Shown here: positions 21,160 through 33,383 of the stretch, piece after piece | Numbering within the stretch: position 1 is the stretch's first letter | Layout: each line of letters begins with the position of its first letter | DNA from: Paralithodes platypus | Taxonomy: Eukaryota > Arthropoda > Malacostraca > Decapoda > Lithodidae | Length of the DNA stretch: 64,000 nucleotides | Assembly: GCA_032716605.1 (NCBI GenBank) | Contig: CM064580.1 | Coordinates: 33,616,728 to 33,680,727, forward strand | Direction of reading: 5' to 3' | Program-made: the position numbers and the translations under genes | The notes under the pieces: generated by a model | Told to the model about the DNA's origin: nothing | The model's input: the letters and a program-made list of their open reading frames with translations, nothing else | Databases searched by the model: none

Positions 21160-22142
21160 CTACTGTACCCGTTGCCGTAAAGCTACACAAGTACGCTTTG
21201 GTTTATCTAGAGCGACCGACAGGTAGCGTGTCAGGAATGTATGGTTGGAAGCCCAAAGTTGGGTCTTAGCAATATCGTCAATGAAAAATTTTGTAAAAAT
21301 CTGAGAGACACCGCCCACTTCCTAATGTCGTGAGACCGACCTAACACACCAGGGTTGCTTTCTTTAATAATGTCTACTAGTAATGAAGCTAACTTCTGTT
21401 TCGTAGCACGCGTACCTGTTCGGTTCACCCATAAAGCACCTGGTTGGCGAGGTTGCGCAGCCCTCATAAACTTTGTGAGCGCTTGCACCGGACATAACAT
21501 GTGATGAATGAGGCCCCTCTTGAGGGCCGGGACTGAAAATTCAGAAAAGACATGGTCTGAATGTTAATTTTTAGCAATAAATGAGGGAGACGGCGCGATT
21601 TGCACATTGTCGTGCAGCCTCCCAAACCTGAGACAGTTTGGTTCGTTGCTCATCGCTGCCAGCTCTGATACCCGGTGTCCAGTGGCAAGTGCCATGAGAA
21701 AAAACTTTTTCTTAAAAAATGAGTCAAAGTCCGGCGCATGATTATACTTGCGGGATTGTAGCAATTCCAAAGCTTTATCAAGGGACCAGGTGGGCATGAG
21801 CTGGCGAGGAAGAGGACGAAGTTTGAAACATGCCCTCATAAAACCTTTCTCCTCCGCCTGCGGTATGGAAAGGTCGGTGAGATCAAGGAAGGGGGTTCTA
21901 ATGGTCGACAGATGATTCTTTAAAGTTATGACCGATAAATGTTTCTTCTCAAACAGATAATCTAAGTACTTGAACACTAAGGCTGTCGATGCAGTCGTCT
22001 GCCTTGATTCCACAATCCAGGTCGTAAAAGTTTTCCAATGTGATTGATATTGTCTCCTAGTAGATGGGGTGTACTGATTCATGAGCTTTTGAGTGACACT
22101 AGGCCCAAATTTATTTAGCCATTTGGCAGAGAAAATATCCAT
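21160..22142 (-). pseudogene. DIRS tyrosine recombinase (YR)
   Basis: It starts at the ATG at 22142 (MDIFSAKWLNKFG), overlapping the end of the upstream frame at 22115 as in compact DIRS genomes. The N-terminal core-binding part has NQYTPSTRRQYQSHW and FKYLDYLFE. The catalytic part shows LATGHRVSELAAM (first Arg), HDIRKWAVS (His-x-x-Arg) and, after a frameshift, FLTRYL carrying the nucleophile Tyr near 21220. A nonsense TAA sits at about 21564 within an otherwise continuous frame, and a second lesion lies near 21285. YRs of this family integrate circular cDNA by strand exchange. This copy is inactive. Confidence 0.88.
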
Positions 22143-23990
22143 AAGGCAAAACTGAGAGAGGTCCGAAGGTTGCCAATCGCTTCCAAGTGGAAGGCGGAGA
22201 CCGGGAGGGACACCGGGGTCCAGCACCACTGTTGCAATTGGTGGTACCATACCTGAGCCGGCCAGTGCGGCACGATCAGCGCTACTCGGCCCCGGTAATC
22301 CCTTAGTTTGTGAATGACCTTGCACATTAACACAGAGTCTGGTGGCGGAAACAGATAGATCGAGGTCCACTTGTTCCAGTCCACCAGCAATGCATCGGGT
22401 CCCTCCGCCGGGGTTACCCCGTGACGGGTCAGAAAGAGTGGCACTCTGTGGTTCTCCATTGACGCAAACAAGTCTACTTGTGGACGGGCCGGCTTTGCAA
22501 TTATCTTGTTGAAGATCGCCTGTTTGATTGTCCATTCTACTAAAGTGCTCCGTCGGCGAGAGAGAGCGTCTGCCCAGACGTTCTCCACGCCGGGAGGTAT
22601 GTGGCATGCAGATGAATCCCTAGCGAGTCTGCTAGGGTAAAAATTTGTTCTGAAACTCTCAACAACTCTCGTGACCTCACTGAGCCTTGCTTCTGCATGC
22701 AAAAAACTGCAGTTTGATTGTCCATTCTGAATGCTATTGATTTGTTCTTCAAAGTCGTGCCGTGAGTTTGGAGAAAGAAAAGGGGAACTAAAAGCTCCTG
22801 CTTGTTGATATGTGACTGACTGTTTGCCCCCCAAACGCCTTGTCCCTGGTGGCCTAGACTTGACTGATATCCCCACCCCAGGGACCACGAGGCGTCCGTG
22901 TCTATCCATACCGTAGGTGGGGGAGAAACCCATGACATGACTGAGTAGAGGACTTCGTGCTTGGTCCAGGCCGAGAGCAAGTTGTGGATTAATGGAGGAA
23001 TTGGCCATAATTTCTTCTCCGGCAAGAGAGGGAACACTTTTTTGCCTTCCAGGATTAATCGCTTGGTTTTCAGTCGGCCTAGTTTGACAGTTAATTGTAT
23101 CTAGTTGAGAGAACCGATCAGGGAATCCCACGTTTTCCTGGTCGTATCCAGATTGTGGAGGAACCGGAACAGTTTCCTTCGAAACCTGTTGCGGGTGTCC
23201 GCACTCTGTGTAAGAGTCAGAGCGGCGGTATCCCAGATCAGCCCTATCCACTGAATCGTCCTTGAGGGGACAAGGTGTGACTTTGCCAAGTTCACCTTGA
23301 ACCCTAGGGCTTGTACATGAGTTAACACTCGGTTGACATGGTCCTGACATAATTCTAACGAGTTTGCCACTACTAGCCAATCGTCCAGATACCAAAACAC
23401 CTGTATGCCTTGAACTAATAGGGGTAAAATGGCTTGCCTGACAAGCTTGGTGAAAACTCTTGATGCTAGGTTCAGCCCGAATGGCATCCTTTGACAGACG
23501 TAAGTCTCTTGCCGGATTCTCAAAGCGATAAACTTTTGGAACCTCTTGTTTATAGGGACATGCCAATAGGCATCTTTGAGATCGATCGAACACATCCAGC
23601 CTTGGGGCGGGAGTGCGAGTCTGAGTTGCTGTATCGTCAGCATCCTGAAGGGTGAATTCTCTATAAATTTGTTCAGTTACGAGAGATTTAGAACTGGTCG
23701 CACCCGCACACTGTCCCTTTTTGGCACTGAAAAGAGGTGTGACGTGAAAACTAGCTGGGATGCGTTGACTGGAATAAGGACTCGTTTGGCAATCATTTCT
23801 TGTAGCAAGGCCTCCTCCTCCTGAGACACTGGGGTATATTCCTGCGGCTGACGCAGTCGGGGCTGCCGGAGCCATCGCCAAGTAATTCCTTTGCTCACTA
23901 CTTTTCTGGCCCAGGTATGCTTGGGCCAGGCTGAGCGGAATGAACGGAACGACCCCAGGTGCAACCGGGGATCGTCCGTCACCCCGGGTC
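22115..23990 (-). pseudogene. DIRS RT / RNase H / methyltransferase-like polyprotein
   Basis: RT: RVRPVLNLS, SIDLKDAYWHVPI, MPFGLNLASRVF and YLDDWLVVAN (the YLDD at about 23379-23390). RNase H: WIDTDASWSLGWG, KQELL, RMDNQTAV and WADALSR, supplying the acidic residues. The C-terminal DLFASMENHRVP ... DALLVDW ... FPPPDS ... IVPHWPAQVWY is the methyltransferase-like region typical of DIRS1 pol. Breaks include a frame change near 23680, an in-frame TAG at about 23098 between RT and RNase H, and a one-base shift near 22595 between ATYLPG and VENVWADALSR. Confidence 0.9.
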
Positions 23991-24219
23991 TTTGAGCTCG
24001 ACTCCAGGATGTGGGGAGGATGAGTGGCTAGTTTTTTGGAGGGGGAGGTGTGTTGGCATCGGATGCTTGACTAGTTTTGGCTGGTGCAGTGTTCTGATGA
24101 CCTTTATATGGGGCCTTACCCTTATACCCGTGAGGCTTACCTTGTTTGGTTTTGTACTGAGGACCTCCCTGCTGAGGGGGTGGTCTGGGGTCTCAAGATG
24201 ACTGTTTAGGATGTGGTTG

Positions 24220-26614
24220 CTACTGCTTGTGACTGCCCCTTGATCTATGAAAGGGTTTCTGGGGGGGGTCCTTCCTCGCTTGGGAGGTAACCTGTTTCCA
24301 ACCGCTTACCAAATTAAAGACTAAGCTCCAAGTTTCAGTGTTAAGAAGGGTGGCCGTAAGCACCGGGGAGAGAGTCACCCGGCGACCTATGTCGGCCGGC
24401 AACTTCTTTACCAGATGCACTCTCAAGTCTTGGCGAGCTCGTACCGCCTCCAAAATCGCGATTCTAATGTCGCCCAGGGACTGAATGGCATTTTGAAGTG
24501 ACAGTCTACGAGACAGTTCAATGGCTCTCCGAATTTGGGGGTCAGTGATGGCAGAGATCGTACGTGCTAGAGAGGCGGCTACTTGATGGCTCACCAAGTA
24601 TTGAGAGAACATCCGGTAAGCCTTATTTCGTACCCTAAAATCTCGCTCCAAGTGAGCAGGTGGTGGTGGAGAAAAGGGGTCATCTAAGGCATGCAATGAT
24701 ACTTTGGGGGCCGCCAGAAAAGTTAGTAAGGTTGGTGGTACCCCTTCTGCTTTGGACACTGGTAGAGAAAAATAAGTGTGAATCTCTTGGGGAATTTGAT
24801 GTGACACTTTGGATGTAATAGTAGTGGCAGATACCTGGTCCTCTATTTCCCAATCCATCCACGGGCCGACTCCTAACTGCCGCATCTGCAGGACCGGGTT
24901 CTGAGCTTGGTCCAGAGCCGGAGTTGTAGCCAACTCCGGCGTAAGAGCTTTTAAGGCCTTGACATCATTGATGCCATCAGCCTTCGACCAGTCAGCAAAA
25001 AATTGTGCAGAAGCGGCGGAAGGAACTGCCGGAGCAGCTGAATACACAAAATATGCCGGATTAACTGAACTAGGTACACCTTTAATTAGAACATCTAGCA
25101 CCCTCCCTGTCTCGTCTTTAGCCCTAAATTTTCGGTTCTTATTGATCTCTATGGACCATTCTATGGGGACTGGAGGGTCTCCTGACACAGATGGTTGAGC
25201 TATAAGGGGGTTCTCTGGTACTACAGGTACCCAAGAGCAATCAGCACCATAGAGGAGAGGCATAGGGCCTTTCCTCACCGGTAACTTGTCTAAGGGGGGC
25301 GGTTGAACGTCAGTAATCACCCTCAGGTTGGACATAGCTAGCGCCGCCGGTCCTATAGGACCTGCGGTCGTTGCCACCACTGGGGTAGGGGATGACGTCA
25401 AGATTGACGGAAGATCTAATGGTCTTACCAGAGGAGTACTAGCGGGAGCAGTTGAGGTAATAACCGGCTGATCTGACGAGGCAGGGAGTTGGTACTGCTG
25501 TAACACCTTATGTAATAAGTCATTTACCTGGTCCGAAGTCATCCATTGTCGTGAGGGAGCTTTGGATGAATTTGAACTAGCTTCAGAATAATTACTTGGA
25601 AGCGACTGAGGAGCCGGGGAGAACATAGGATCCGCCGGCTCCTCACTCTGCTCCAAGAGTTCATGTGATGCTAACTCTTGAGAGTCCTCGTGATCCCTAG
25701 GGGGCCAAGACAAATCAGGCACCGAAGATGGCAACACGTTGGTGTTGCCATCCTCAGTCTGTTCTAGAATGACATTGAGTGATGGTTCTGGATGGCGCCA
25801 GTAACCTCCTGCCGCCAAGGGCTGGGGGTCCTGATCCATCGGAGAGATAATTTGTGCCCCCGCCGGACGACCCTTAAATTGATCGGCCAGTACCCTACTA
25901 TGGCCTGTTGATCTCACACCCCGGGGATCTAGAGATAATTTTGGTATTGCAAACGTTACATCAGAAGTTACATGCCTAGAATGTTCCTCACTAGTAGTGG
26001 GTGTCTGAGTGTCAGAGGGAGGTGTGGGTGGTGACAGTTGGGGGGTCTCCCGCCAGCTTCGACTTCGACCTGGACTTCGACTTCCGCCGCGTGGCACGGG
26101 CCGAGGAGGGGACCTCCGTGACGTCGCTCTCACTACTACTATTGACAAATTCTTTGCTTATGGCTTTAGTTTTGACCTTAGGTCTGACCGCTTTAGAGGG
26201 ACCGGGTTTTACTAAAGGTGACTTTATAATAAGCTTTTCCCATAGGACCTCATCATCACACTGGAGGGCCTTATGGGCAACATCCTTAGCGTACGTATTG
26301 AATGTCGCTTTAACTTCATGCAGAGCCGCCAAACATGAAAGGTCTGTTTTAGCTAACAAGGCGGACTTTAAATCTGAACAAACGGCGCACTTTTTAGACA
26401 ACCACACGCCGCGTGAGCGATCGAGGCACTTGACACATTTAGTGCAAAAAGTATGAACAAACACTGGTAAGAGGGAACAAGTGGGTGTAGCGCAAAGATC
26501 AAATCTAGGCATAGTGCCGTTCAAAGAGAGGGTCCACTCCTCCGCCGGGATCCGATGGCCAACTCCGCCGGAGAAGTAGCCTGGGGGCCTGGAAAGAAAA
26601 TTTCCAGGAATCAA
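24220..26614 (-). pseudogene. DIRS gag-like protein
   Basis: It begins at 26614 with a Cys-rich N-terminal module (CTKCVKCLDRSRGVWLSKKC) and an acidic/basic segment. A frameshift near 26050, within the Ser/Arg-rich tract, moves to the 642-codon frame ending at 24220. The C-terminal half has a conserved-looking helical region (LARTISAITDPQIRRAIELS) and ends in a basic tail. It is the first gene of the element, about 240 bp ahead of pol. Gag identity is inferred from position and composition, as DIRS gags diverge widely. Confidence 0.75.
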
Positions 26615-27762
26615 TGCTCATAAGGATAACCTGCGAGGTATTATACATCCTATCTCAAATCTGCCGGAAACTTAGTGAAAAGTGCACCACTATTTTAACC
26701 TTCCGCCGGATCTGTCTAGCTGAGTTTCTCACAAACTTACCTGTGACTAGCATCACAGGTCCCTTAACCTTATTAAGTTGTGACTGTATCGAACCAGTTT
26801 GCAAAACTAATATATCACGTAGTGAACACTTGACTGATGTCGCCGCAGGCGATGAAGTCGTTACGTGTCACTAAGCCAGACAGGGTGAGTTCACTCGGCG
26901 AGCCGAGATGGTAGCCCTGGTAGGAATGCAATTCCGCCGGGAGAGTGTGGTTCAGCCAAACCACGCCGGGATCTTCTGAATGTTCCTATCCGCCACAGGT
27001 GGAATACTTGCACCCACCGCACGGGGCCGCCGGAACAGACAAAAACTGCCGGGAAACAGGGATGGCACAGCCCTTTTCCTGCAGTCCCACACACATAAAT
27101 AACATGCATCATAACATATAGGGACGTCTCCCAAGCCCCAAAGGTTCGAGCTCGCATGCCCTAACCAACACAGGGGGAAAACATACGTAATCAATAACAA
27201 CAGAAAAATTTAGACACCTAAATTACCTGTAGGCAATGACGGAGACCCCTAATTATGACGACCACGTGACCCGAACACATCTCAGCCGAAGACGCTCCAG
27301 AACCCGCAGCCACACCATGTAGAGGGAGGCCCCCAACAAGGGGCCTAAGCAAAACACGAACCCTGGAAGGTGGAGCACCACGTGCAGACACCCTTAAACC
27401 AGAGCATTTGCTGATAATTGTAGAAAGTGGCATGTACTATCCTCAATATTGACAGTCTGTATCATGCCTTGTAGCGTGGTCGCCTTCTAGCTAAGTAAAC
27501 ACAACAGCTAAGGCGTCATTCACAAATACAACAACACACGCGGTCCACCCGTCTGGGACTCTTGGAAGCCTGTGATAATGGTACCCTATTTTAACACACT
27601 CTTTCTGCGGACCGACCAATCTGCCAGCCGTGCTAGCTAATCTAAACCTTGTTACTGCAACACAGATATATACAAATGAGTAAGGACTCACTAGAAGCTC
27701 TGCGAACGTCGAATGAAGCGGACACGGGGCGAGCCCTGTGATCGGGAGGGACGCGGAAGAAG
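26615..27762 (-). other. DIRS 5' non-coding leader
   Basis: About 1.15 kb between the gag start and the 5' inverted terminal repeat. GCCGG-type motifs recur (for example near 26700, 26930 and 27030). No coherent coding frame is present. Confidence 0.5.
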
Positions 27763-28066
27763 GAAGAACGAAGATGGCCGCTAGGGGGCCTGGTATCAGG
27801 GAAACAAAGCATGAGAAATCCACGTATATGGCAAGTCATATGATAACAGATATTAAATTATCTTTTCTTTTTTCTTTTTTACAGAGTTTTTTTTCTGTAG
27901 GGTACCCAATCAAAATGAAGATCCCATAAGGGAATTAGGCGTGCACTTATGATGAGTACTCCATGATCTTCCGCGCGGGTTATTCAAATTGCTGGCGCAG
28001 GATGTTGAATGGAGACTATTAATGTTAATAGGCGAATTCGTCAATGATGGAGGGCCCCTATTAAAT
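27763..28066. repeat. DIRS inverted terminal repeat, 5' side
   Basis: Reverse complement of 20197-20500 with a few substitutions. It begins GAAGAACGAAGATGG and ends CCTATTAAAT, the terminus reproduced in the internal complementary region. Confidence 0.9.
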
Positions 28067-28239
28067 ACACAGTCAGTCCGGCTGTTCTGTCTAGTGTAGT
28101 CGACCTTCTTACAGGGAGATTTGTAGTTATATGTTCGTATATGTATTTATTATTTTTGTTTCCTGCTAAGACCTCTATCAAGCTTAAAAATATAACCCCA
28201 AGATCCCCCTTTGAGAAAAATAATTGGTTCATTATTCAG

Positions 28240-28415
28240 TAGAAAATGTCCCGGCCAAAGGCCAGTTCCTCCTAAATAACAGGCTGGCTATCGCTCACCA
28301 GGATAAAATCGACACCTAAATTACACAAAAGGTCTTAAAACCCCCAATGTAATGGGGCTAAACATGGGGGACAAGAGGGTCCAGAAGAAAAAAAAACTCC
28401 TCTTAAACTGGTCTT
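28240..28415 (-). repeat. Dispersed non-coding repeat (copy 2)
   Basis: Reverse-complement relative of 8050-8660 (shared TTTTAAGACC, ATTTAGGTGTCGAT and TTAGCCCCATTA blocks). No coding content. Confidence 0.5.
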
Positions 28416-28745
28416 AGTATTTCACAATGGATTTTACTATTTCTGAGACCAACAAAGGGAAGACAAGTTTGGTGCAAGACGGATAGACTGTATATACAGA
28501 ATGAACTGTCAGAATTTCTTAAATTAATAGGCAAAACACGATAAATATCCGACTTAAATAAAATGCTACTCCTCTAACTTTCATAAGGAGAGGATTCCTT
28601 AGGGAGGGATATTATATCGAATATGTTTGTCCATAATGTAAAGGATCGAATAATTGAGAAAAATCGTAAAGAACCTTAAAGCATTGGAATAAAGCACCCT
28701 ATATAAACATAATAACACGGAGTGAACATTTTAACTTCGGAACAA

Positions 28746-29092
28746 TTATAATTACTATAGGAGATTATAATTACTATAGGAGATTATAATTACTATAGGA
28801 GATTATAATTACTATAGGAGATTATAATTACTATAGGAGATTATAATTACTATAGGAGATTATAATTACTATAGGAGATTATAATTACTATAGGAGATTA
28901 TAATTACTATAGGAGATTATAATTACTATAGGAGATTATAATTACTATAGGAGATTATAATTACTATAGGAGATTATAATTACTATAGGAGATTATAATT
29001 ACTATAGGAGATTATAATTACTATAGGAGATTATAATTACTATAGGAGATTATAATTACTATAGGAGATTATAATTACTATAGGAGATTATA
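28746..29092. repeat. 19-bp minisatellite, about 18 copies
   Basis: TATAATTACTATAGGAGAT repeats head-to-tail without visible sequence variants. Such homogeneity implies recent expansion or ongoing homogenisation. The flanks are AT-rich single-copy sequence. Confidence 0.97.
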
Positions 29093-30462
29093 ATATCAAA
29101 TGAAACATCGAAACATAAAACATACTGAACCGACGACTCATAGGTAAATTACGATTGCTTCGAGACGCTCGGAAATATATAATTAACATAATGATGTTTC
29201 GAGTTTCACAACAACAAAAACGAAGTGATATACCGTTCGTTTCGGACAAGATACCGGCAGTAACAACCTAACCTTCACTGTGGACGGAATAAGTGTTCAC
29301 GGGGATAATACTGCAAATAATTCTTCAGTGTACACGCCATATCACGAGTTCTGGACGGCGTTTATGTACCTGAAAACAGCTAAGTCTTTGTTCGACTTTG
29401 ATATTCCTATGATTTGTAAAAGGAAAACGAGGTGAGACCGTCCATTTACTTAGCTTTATTGGCCAATAAGTTAGTGTAGGACGATAAGCAGAAATTATAA
29501 GATCGGGATCGCATTATATTAAGTAATACGTTCTCGTTATGACGCAAACCTTCTATAAAGCAAAGGTAACTAGCATATCTATATTTTACCCCTAATAAAT
29601 ATAGACAGTTATATTGCAATAGTGGATCAAACTGAATATCACGGTATAATAATACTCAACCGGCGATTTTTATTAATATTAGTTTCCCTATGTTTTTTCC
29701 AGTCCTTTGACCAAATACCAAACCGCTGCTCAACTTCTTTCAAATTCGCTCACCGATAAACCCTCTTCTTACTTGTTACTTGTAGTGATGATTCTCGGCC
29801 GCGCTCCATCGCTTTCACGACGCTCAAGTAAGATCCTTCCTACGTTGGCCTGCTTGTGTTCATATTGTTATCTCCTTTAGCGGAGTTATTTATGAACATA
29901 AGCAGGTTAATATCATGTCTCACAGAGCATTATAAATATGCGTGGTCCTTCGTTGTTCAACTTTTAGACCTAGAGAAATTGTGGAACGGGTAATATTCGA
30001 AGGTAAGAGATTTGGGTAGGTCGGTCTCGGAATTACCTCATATTTCTACAGGACAGTGTATTGACGAATCTAATCTAACTGAACCTAACATATAAATATG
30101 TTTACTATCAACAAAAGGGTTATCCAGAAATGATAACAAAATATCTTGCTTCCAAATCCTACTTCCACCTCTCCGTGGTGAGCAGGGTGCAATAGACGTT
30201 TGAAAAATGCGCTATTTAATGATACAAAATTCAGCCGCTCTTTTGATATAATAATAGCCGTGCTTAAAACATGGGGATCCGCGCCTTCGTAACACGCCAG
30301 TGTTTAACCCTTTGTGGGGCGGAGTGTTTTTGGAGGTAAGGCAAATTCGTGCGCTCAAAGGTCCAAATATTGTTGATCCCTCTCATGATCCAATTTGGCA
30401 ATTGCCCTATAATAGGTTAATGTCACTGTCAGAATAATTACTCGGGTTAAAAATAAGGACCT
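29093..30462. other. Non-coding stretch, nothing recognised
   Basis: AT-rich DNA without convincing codon structure. An unpaired TTTAACCCTTTGTGGGGCGG at about 30303 resembles one end of a TTAA-type MITE, but no matching end was found. Confidence 0.5.
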
Positions 30463-30656
30463 TTAACCCCTTCAGTACGATGGAGCCTTTTTATCTTTGA
30501 TTCTGGCAAAAAATAAGATTTGATGTAGTTTGGGAAGAACCCATGATAATTCAGAAAGTTTATTGAGAACGTCTATGCCCCTTGAGTCAGAGGTAGATTA
30601 TATGCTAAAGAAAATAGAGTATGTCTAAAATTACATCATCGTGCTGAAGGGGTTAA
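30463..30656. mobile_element. piggyBac-like MITE 1 with TTAA target duplication
   Basis: TTAA at 30463-30466 and 30653-30656 flank a 186-bp element. Its ends, CCCCTTCAGTACGATG and CATCGTGCTGAAGGGG, are inverted repeats with one mismatch. TTAA duplication with C-rich ends is diagnostic of piggyBac-type transposition. No coding capacity. Confidence 0.8.
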
Positions 30657-31279
30657 TAATCAAAGGTGATGGATCACCTCGAATAACTCTCTAACCTTTA
30701 CAGGTCCTTCCTAAGTTGAATGATATCGTCATTAGGTAGATTGAACAAAACAAATGTCTTGGTTGGATTAAAATGGTGATGCTGTGTAAATGTGTCCAAT
30801 GTTAACCAAAGTAAAATGAAGAGTTATCCTCTTCATATCTATGACCGATATTCAACTATATTCAGGCAAACATAAAATGATTTTCTTCAGCTGTGAAAGA
30901 CTCCTATGAAGTGAATGAATAATGTATATCTCTATTTATCGTCTGATTCCCACAGACAAATTACCTGAATAAACTTGAGTGAAAATAGCTAGAATATAAG
31001 GCAAAAAAAAGTCCTTGTATATTATAAATGTTAAATGACGATGCTCTCCATCAGGTGACTCTCAAGACTGGACGAGTAAGAATCATCCTCGAACTGGATT
31101 ATCTGGAACAACTGCATTCAAAGGTGGCGGTTCGGTATGTATATTTTTTCCATTTTTGCATGGTAGCTAATAATCCATCTCTATTTATACAGAATACAGT
31201 CATATTTTCAAAACAAACGTGAACCAATATTCATTAATTTAACTAGTTCTATGTCATTCTTACATCAGGTTACGTGCAC
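30657..31279. other. Non-coding stretch, nothing recognised
   Basis: No conserved frame. A 64-codon frame at 31028-31222 shows no recognisable motif. Confidence 0.5.
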
Positions 31280-31620
31280 GTAACTCATTTGCAATCTGCT
31301 CCAAATTATAAACTACTTCAATACACGGATTCTGCAATCCGTGACTAAGCCCCGTCTCTTTATCCTCTATCATCTTTCTCATTTTGTCGGTAACCCTCCT
31401 GCTCTGCTGCACTCTGTCCTGTATCTCACTCTCCAGACTTCCATCCTTCCTACATACATTGCCTAGCTAAAAGATCTCACATTCTCCATCTCCTGACCAT
31501 ACAGTCATATCTCAAAGTTAGCTATCTCATTCTTCTCTGAAACCATACCTTTGTTGTTATCCATATTCACCTTCAAATTCCGCTTCTCGCAAACTGTTCA
31601 GAGTGATTTATTAAAAATAC
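31280..31620 (-). pseudogene. RTE-like LINE RT fragment (related to LINE D)
   Basis: Minus-strand translation shows TVCEKRNLKVN followed by a VMVxEKxE-like segment and LYGQEMENV. These align with TVCEKRNLKVN and LNGQAMEIV in LINE D at 45.2 kb. Stops and shifts interrupt it, and it ends next to the second TTAA MITE. Confidence 0.65.
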
Positions 31621-31631
31621 ATGTTCTTCTC

Positions 31632-32075
31632 TTAACCCGTACAGCCCCAGCGACGCGCCTGACGCGTCGGCGATGTATGTAACGCACAGCCCCAGAGACG
31701 CGCCTGGCGCGTCACCCTAATTGCGCCGACCGTAACCTCAGGTGTAGCCACTCAAGAGGGCTCAGATTTGTATGGGAACTGTGTACGTATCCCACGCAAC
31801 CGTGCCGATGGTTAAAAACTCAAAGTCCACGTGGGTGCGCGTGAGCGCGCAATAACCTGTTTTTTTGGGGTAATTGCCTTCAATTTTTTACTCCTGTAAT
31901 ATACGTTTTCGGGGGCTCTGTAGGACCATTCTTTAAGCTTTTTGAGCGGTTTTTCGTGGTTTTTCCTTCATTCCTATCCCATTCGCTATTGTTTCTGGAA
32001 TAAAACCATTTTTTGAAAACCGGCCGGGTTCTGGTGAACAAACATTACAAAACTAGTCGGGGCTGGACGGGTTAA
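31632..32075. mobile_element. piggyBac-like MITE 2 with TTAA target duplication
   Basis: TTAA at 31632-31635 and 32072-32075 bracket a 436-bp element with ends CCCGTACAGCCCC and GGGGCTGGACGGG. Near the left end, a CAGCCCCAG-GACGCGCCTG-CGCGTC block is directly repeated about 47 bp apart. No open frame. Confidence 0.78.
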
Positions 32076-32483
32076 GTAAAGTGTCTTAATTCCGCACCTC
32101 TTTTACTATCTTGTTTAATACATATCTCAAGTAATTTTCCTCTCCATCTACAGCATAATAAGGGGATAAGAGTATCAGCAATTTAAAGGAAGAAAACAGA
32201 AGACGTATTGAAGATGGCAATTGTAAAAAAAAAAAAATCCATTCTACAGTAGATCACCTATTCATAGATTTTTACAGAACCTAAAAGAGGCTTAACCCAC
32301 TCACTGCCGTCATTATTTCATCGCTCAACGGAGCCAGTGCCGGACTTTTTATATATTTGTTTTGGCTAAATGGATTCAAAATTTGAAAAATGAAAGAAAA
32401 CGGTAAACACAAAAATATTAATTTTGCCTATTGTGTAGGTTTTGTCTTTCTAAACACACTTTTAGTGCCTGAAACATTTTCTA
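32076..32483. other. Non-coding stretch
   Basis: Contains a short A run at 32226-32238 and an unpaired TTAACCCACTCACTGCCG at 32294, reminiscent of a MITE end. Nothing else recognised. Confidence 0.45.
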
Positions 32484-32756
32484 AGGCTCAAACTAAGCTG
32501 ACGATTTCCGCTGTGGAGTGGGCATGGCAAATCAGAAGTGACTCATACTTTGGGAACTGCTTAACCACCCACAGGCTTGCGCACATACTGCTAAATATGT
32601 TTTGTTTTCCCACAAGAAATTGCCGAAGTCGTAATTAAGACTCAAACTTGGTTGACGACTTGGGCTGTAGAGTGGGCATGGCAAGTCAGAAACTACTCAT
32701 TCTTTGTGTAATGGTCAGCCAGAGGTCTGCTCATGTGCTGCCAAATTTGTTTTGAC
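32484..32756 (+). repeat. Diverged direct repeat, two ~120-bp copies
   Basis: The segments about 32490-32606 and 32640-32756 share TTGACGA-like, GTGGGCATGGCAA, TCAGAA and TGTTTTG blocks in the same order, with moderate divergence. Origin unknown. Confidence 0.6.
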
Positions 32757-32916
32757 AATAAAAAAATCGATATGTTTATATTCTATTTTTCATATCAAAT
32801 ATATACAAACGTCAGTGGCACAGGCTGTGTTCAATCGGCTCTACATATATATACGTTGTTGGCAGACATCGGGTTGATCAGCCTCCGATTCCAACCCCAA
32901 ATAGCTTGTGTATAGT

Positions 32917-32951
<35 letters not shown>

Positions 32952-33383
32952 GATTGAAGGAGGCAAAAGGCATAACTGCCTATAGCGAGTGCCTCCCCCA
33001 TAGTTGAAAGAGTGACAGGGCCAAAATCAAGGGACGTTAGAGCCAAAATGCCTGGACACACGGAGTTTGAAGCAATTTAAGTCATATGAAGAGGGAAAGA
33101 CTGATTCTGGGAGAGAGTTCCAGAGCTCAGATGTTGAGTAGAAGAAAGTTTGAGAGTAACATTTCACTCTTGGGTTGGAGAGTTGCACAGAGTAGGGGTG
33201 GGATTGAGTTGCAAGACGGGTACCACGTGCCCTACGTAAAGGAGGTGGTATGCACTGGGATAGCTCTGAGGAACACTGATTATTATAGTAGCGATAGAAT
33301 AGCGAGAGAGATGCAACATTGCGGCGGAGAGAGAGAGATTGCAGAGAGTTGGTGAGTGGACGGGAGTTAATGATACGAAAGGC

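Larger units (their letters stand above)
20157..28066 (-). mobile_element. DIRS-type tyrosine-recombinase retrotransposon, nearly complete but inactivated
   Basis: About 7.9 kb, transcribed on the minus strand. Inverted terminal repeats bound gag, RT/RNase H/methyltransferase-like and tyrosine recombinase genes. An internal complementary region next to the 3' repeat reproduces the junction of the two termini. This is the DIRS1 plan: the element lacks an integrase and is thought to insert as a circle through its recombinase. The outer ends ATTATAGG (left) and TTAAAT (right) were fixed by comparison with that internal region. DIRS elements are well documented in decapods. Each gene has stops or frameshifts. 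Confidence 0.92.

Noticed and set aside
22115..23881. 588-codon single frame across DIRS pol
   Set aside because: Only its C-terminal part (WADALSR onward) is the true product. The first two thirds lie in the wrong frame relative to clear RT and RNase H motifs.
28746..29092. CRISPR array
   Set aside because: Repeats are contiguous with no spacers and the DNA is eukaryotic; it is a minisatellite.
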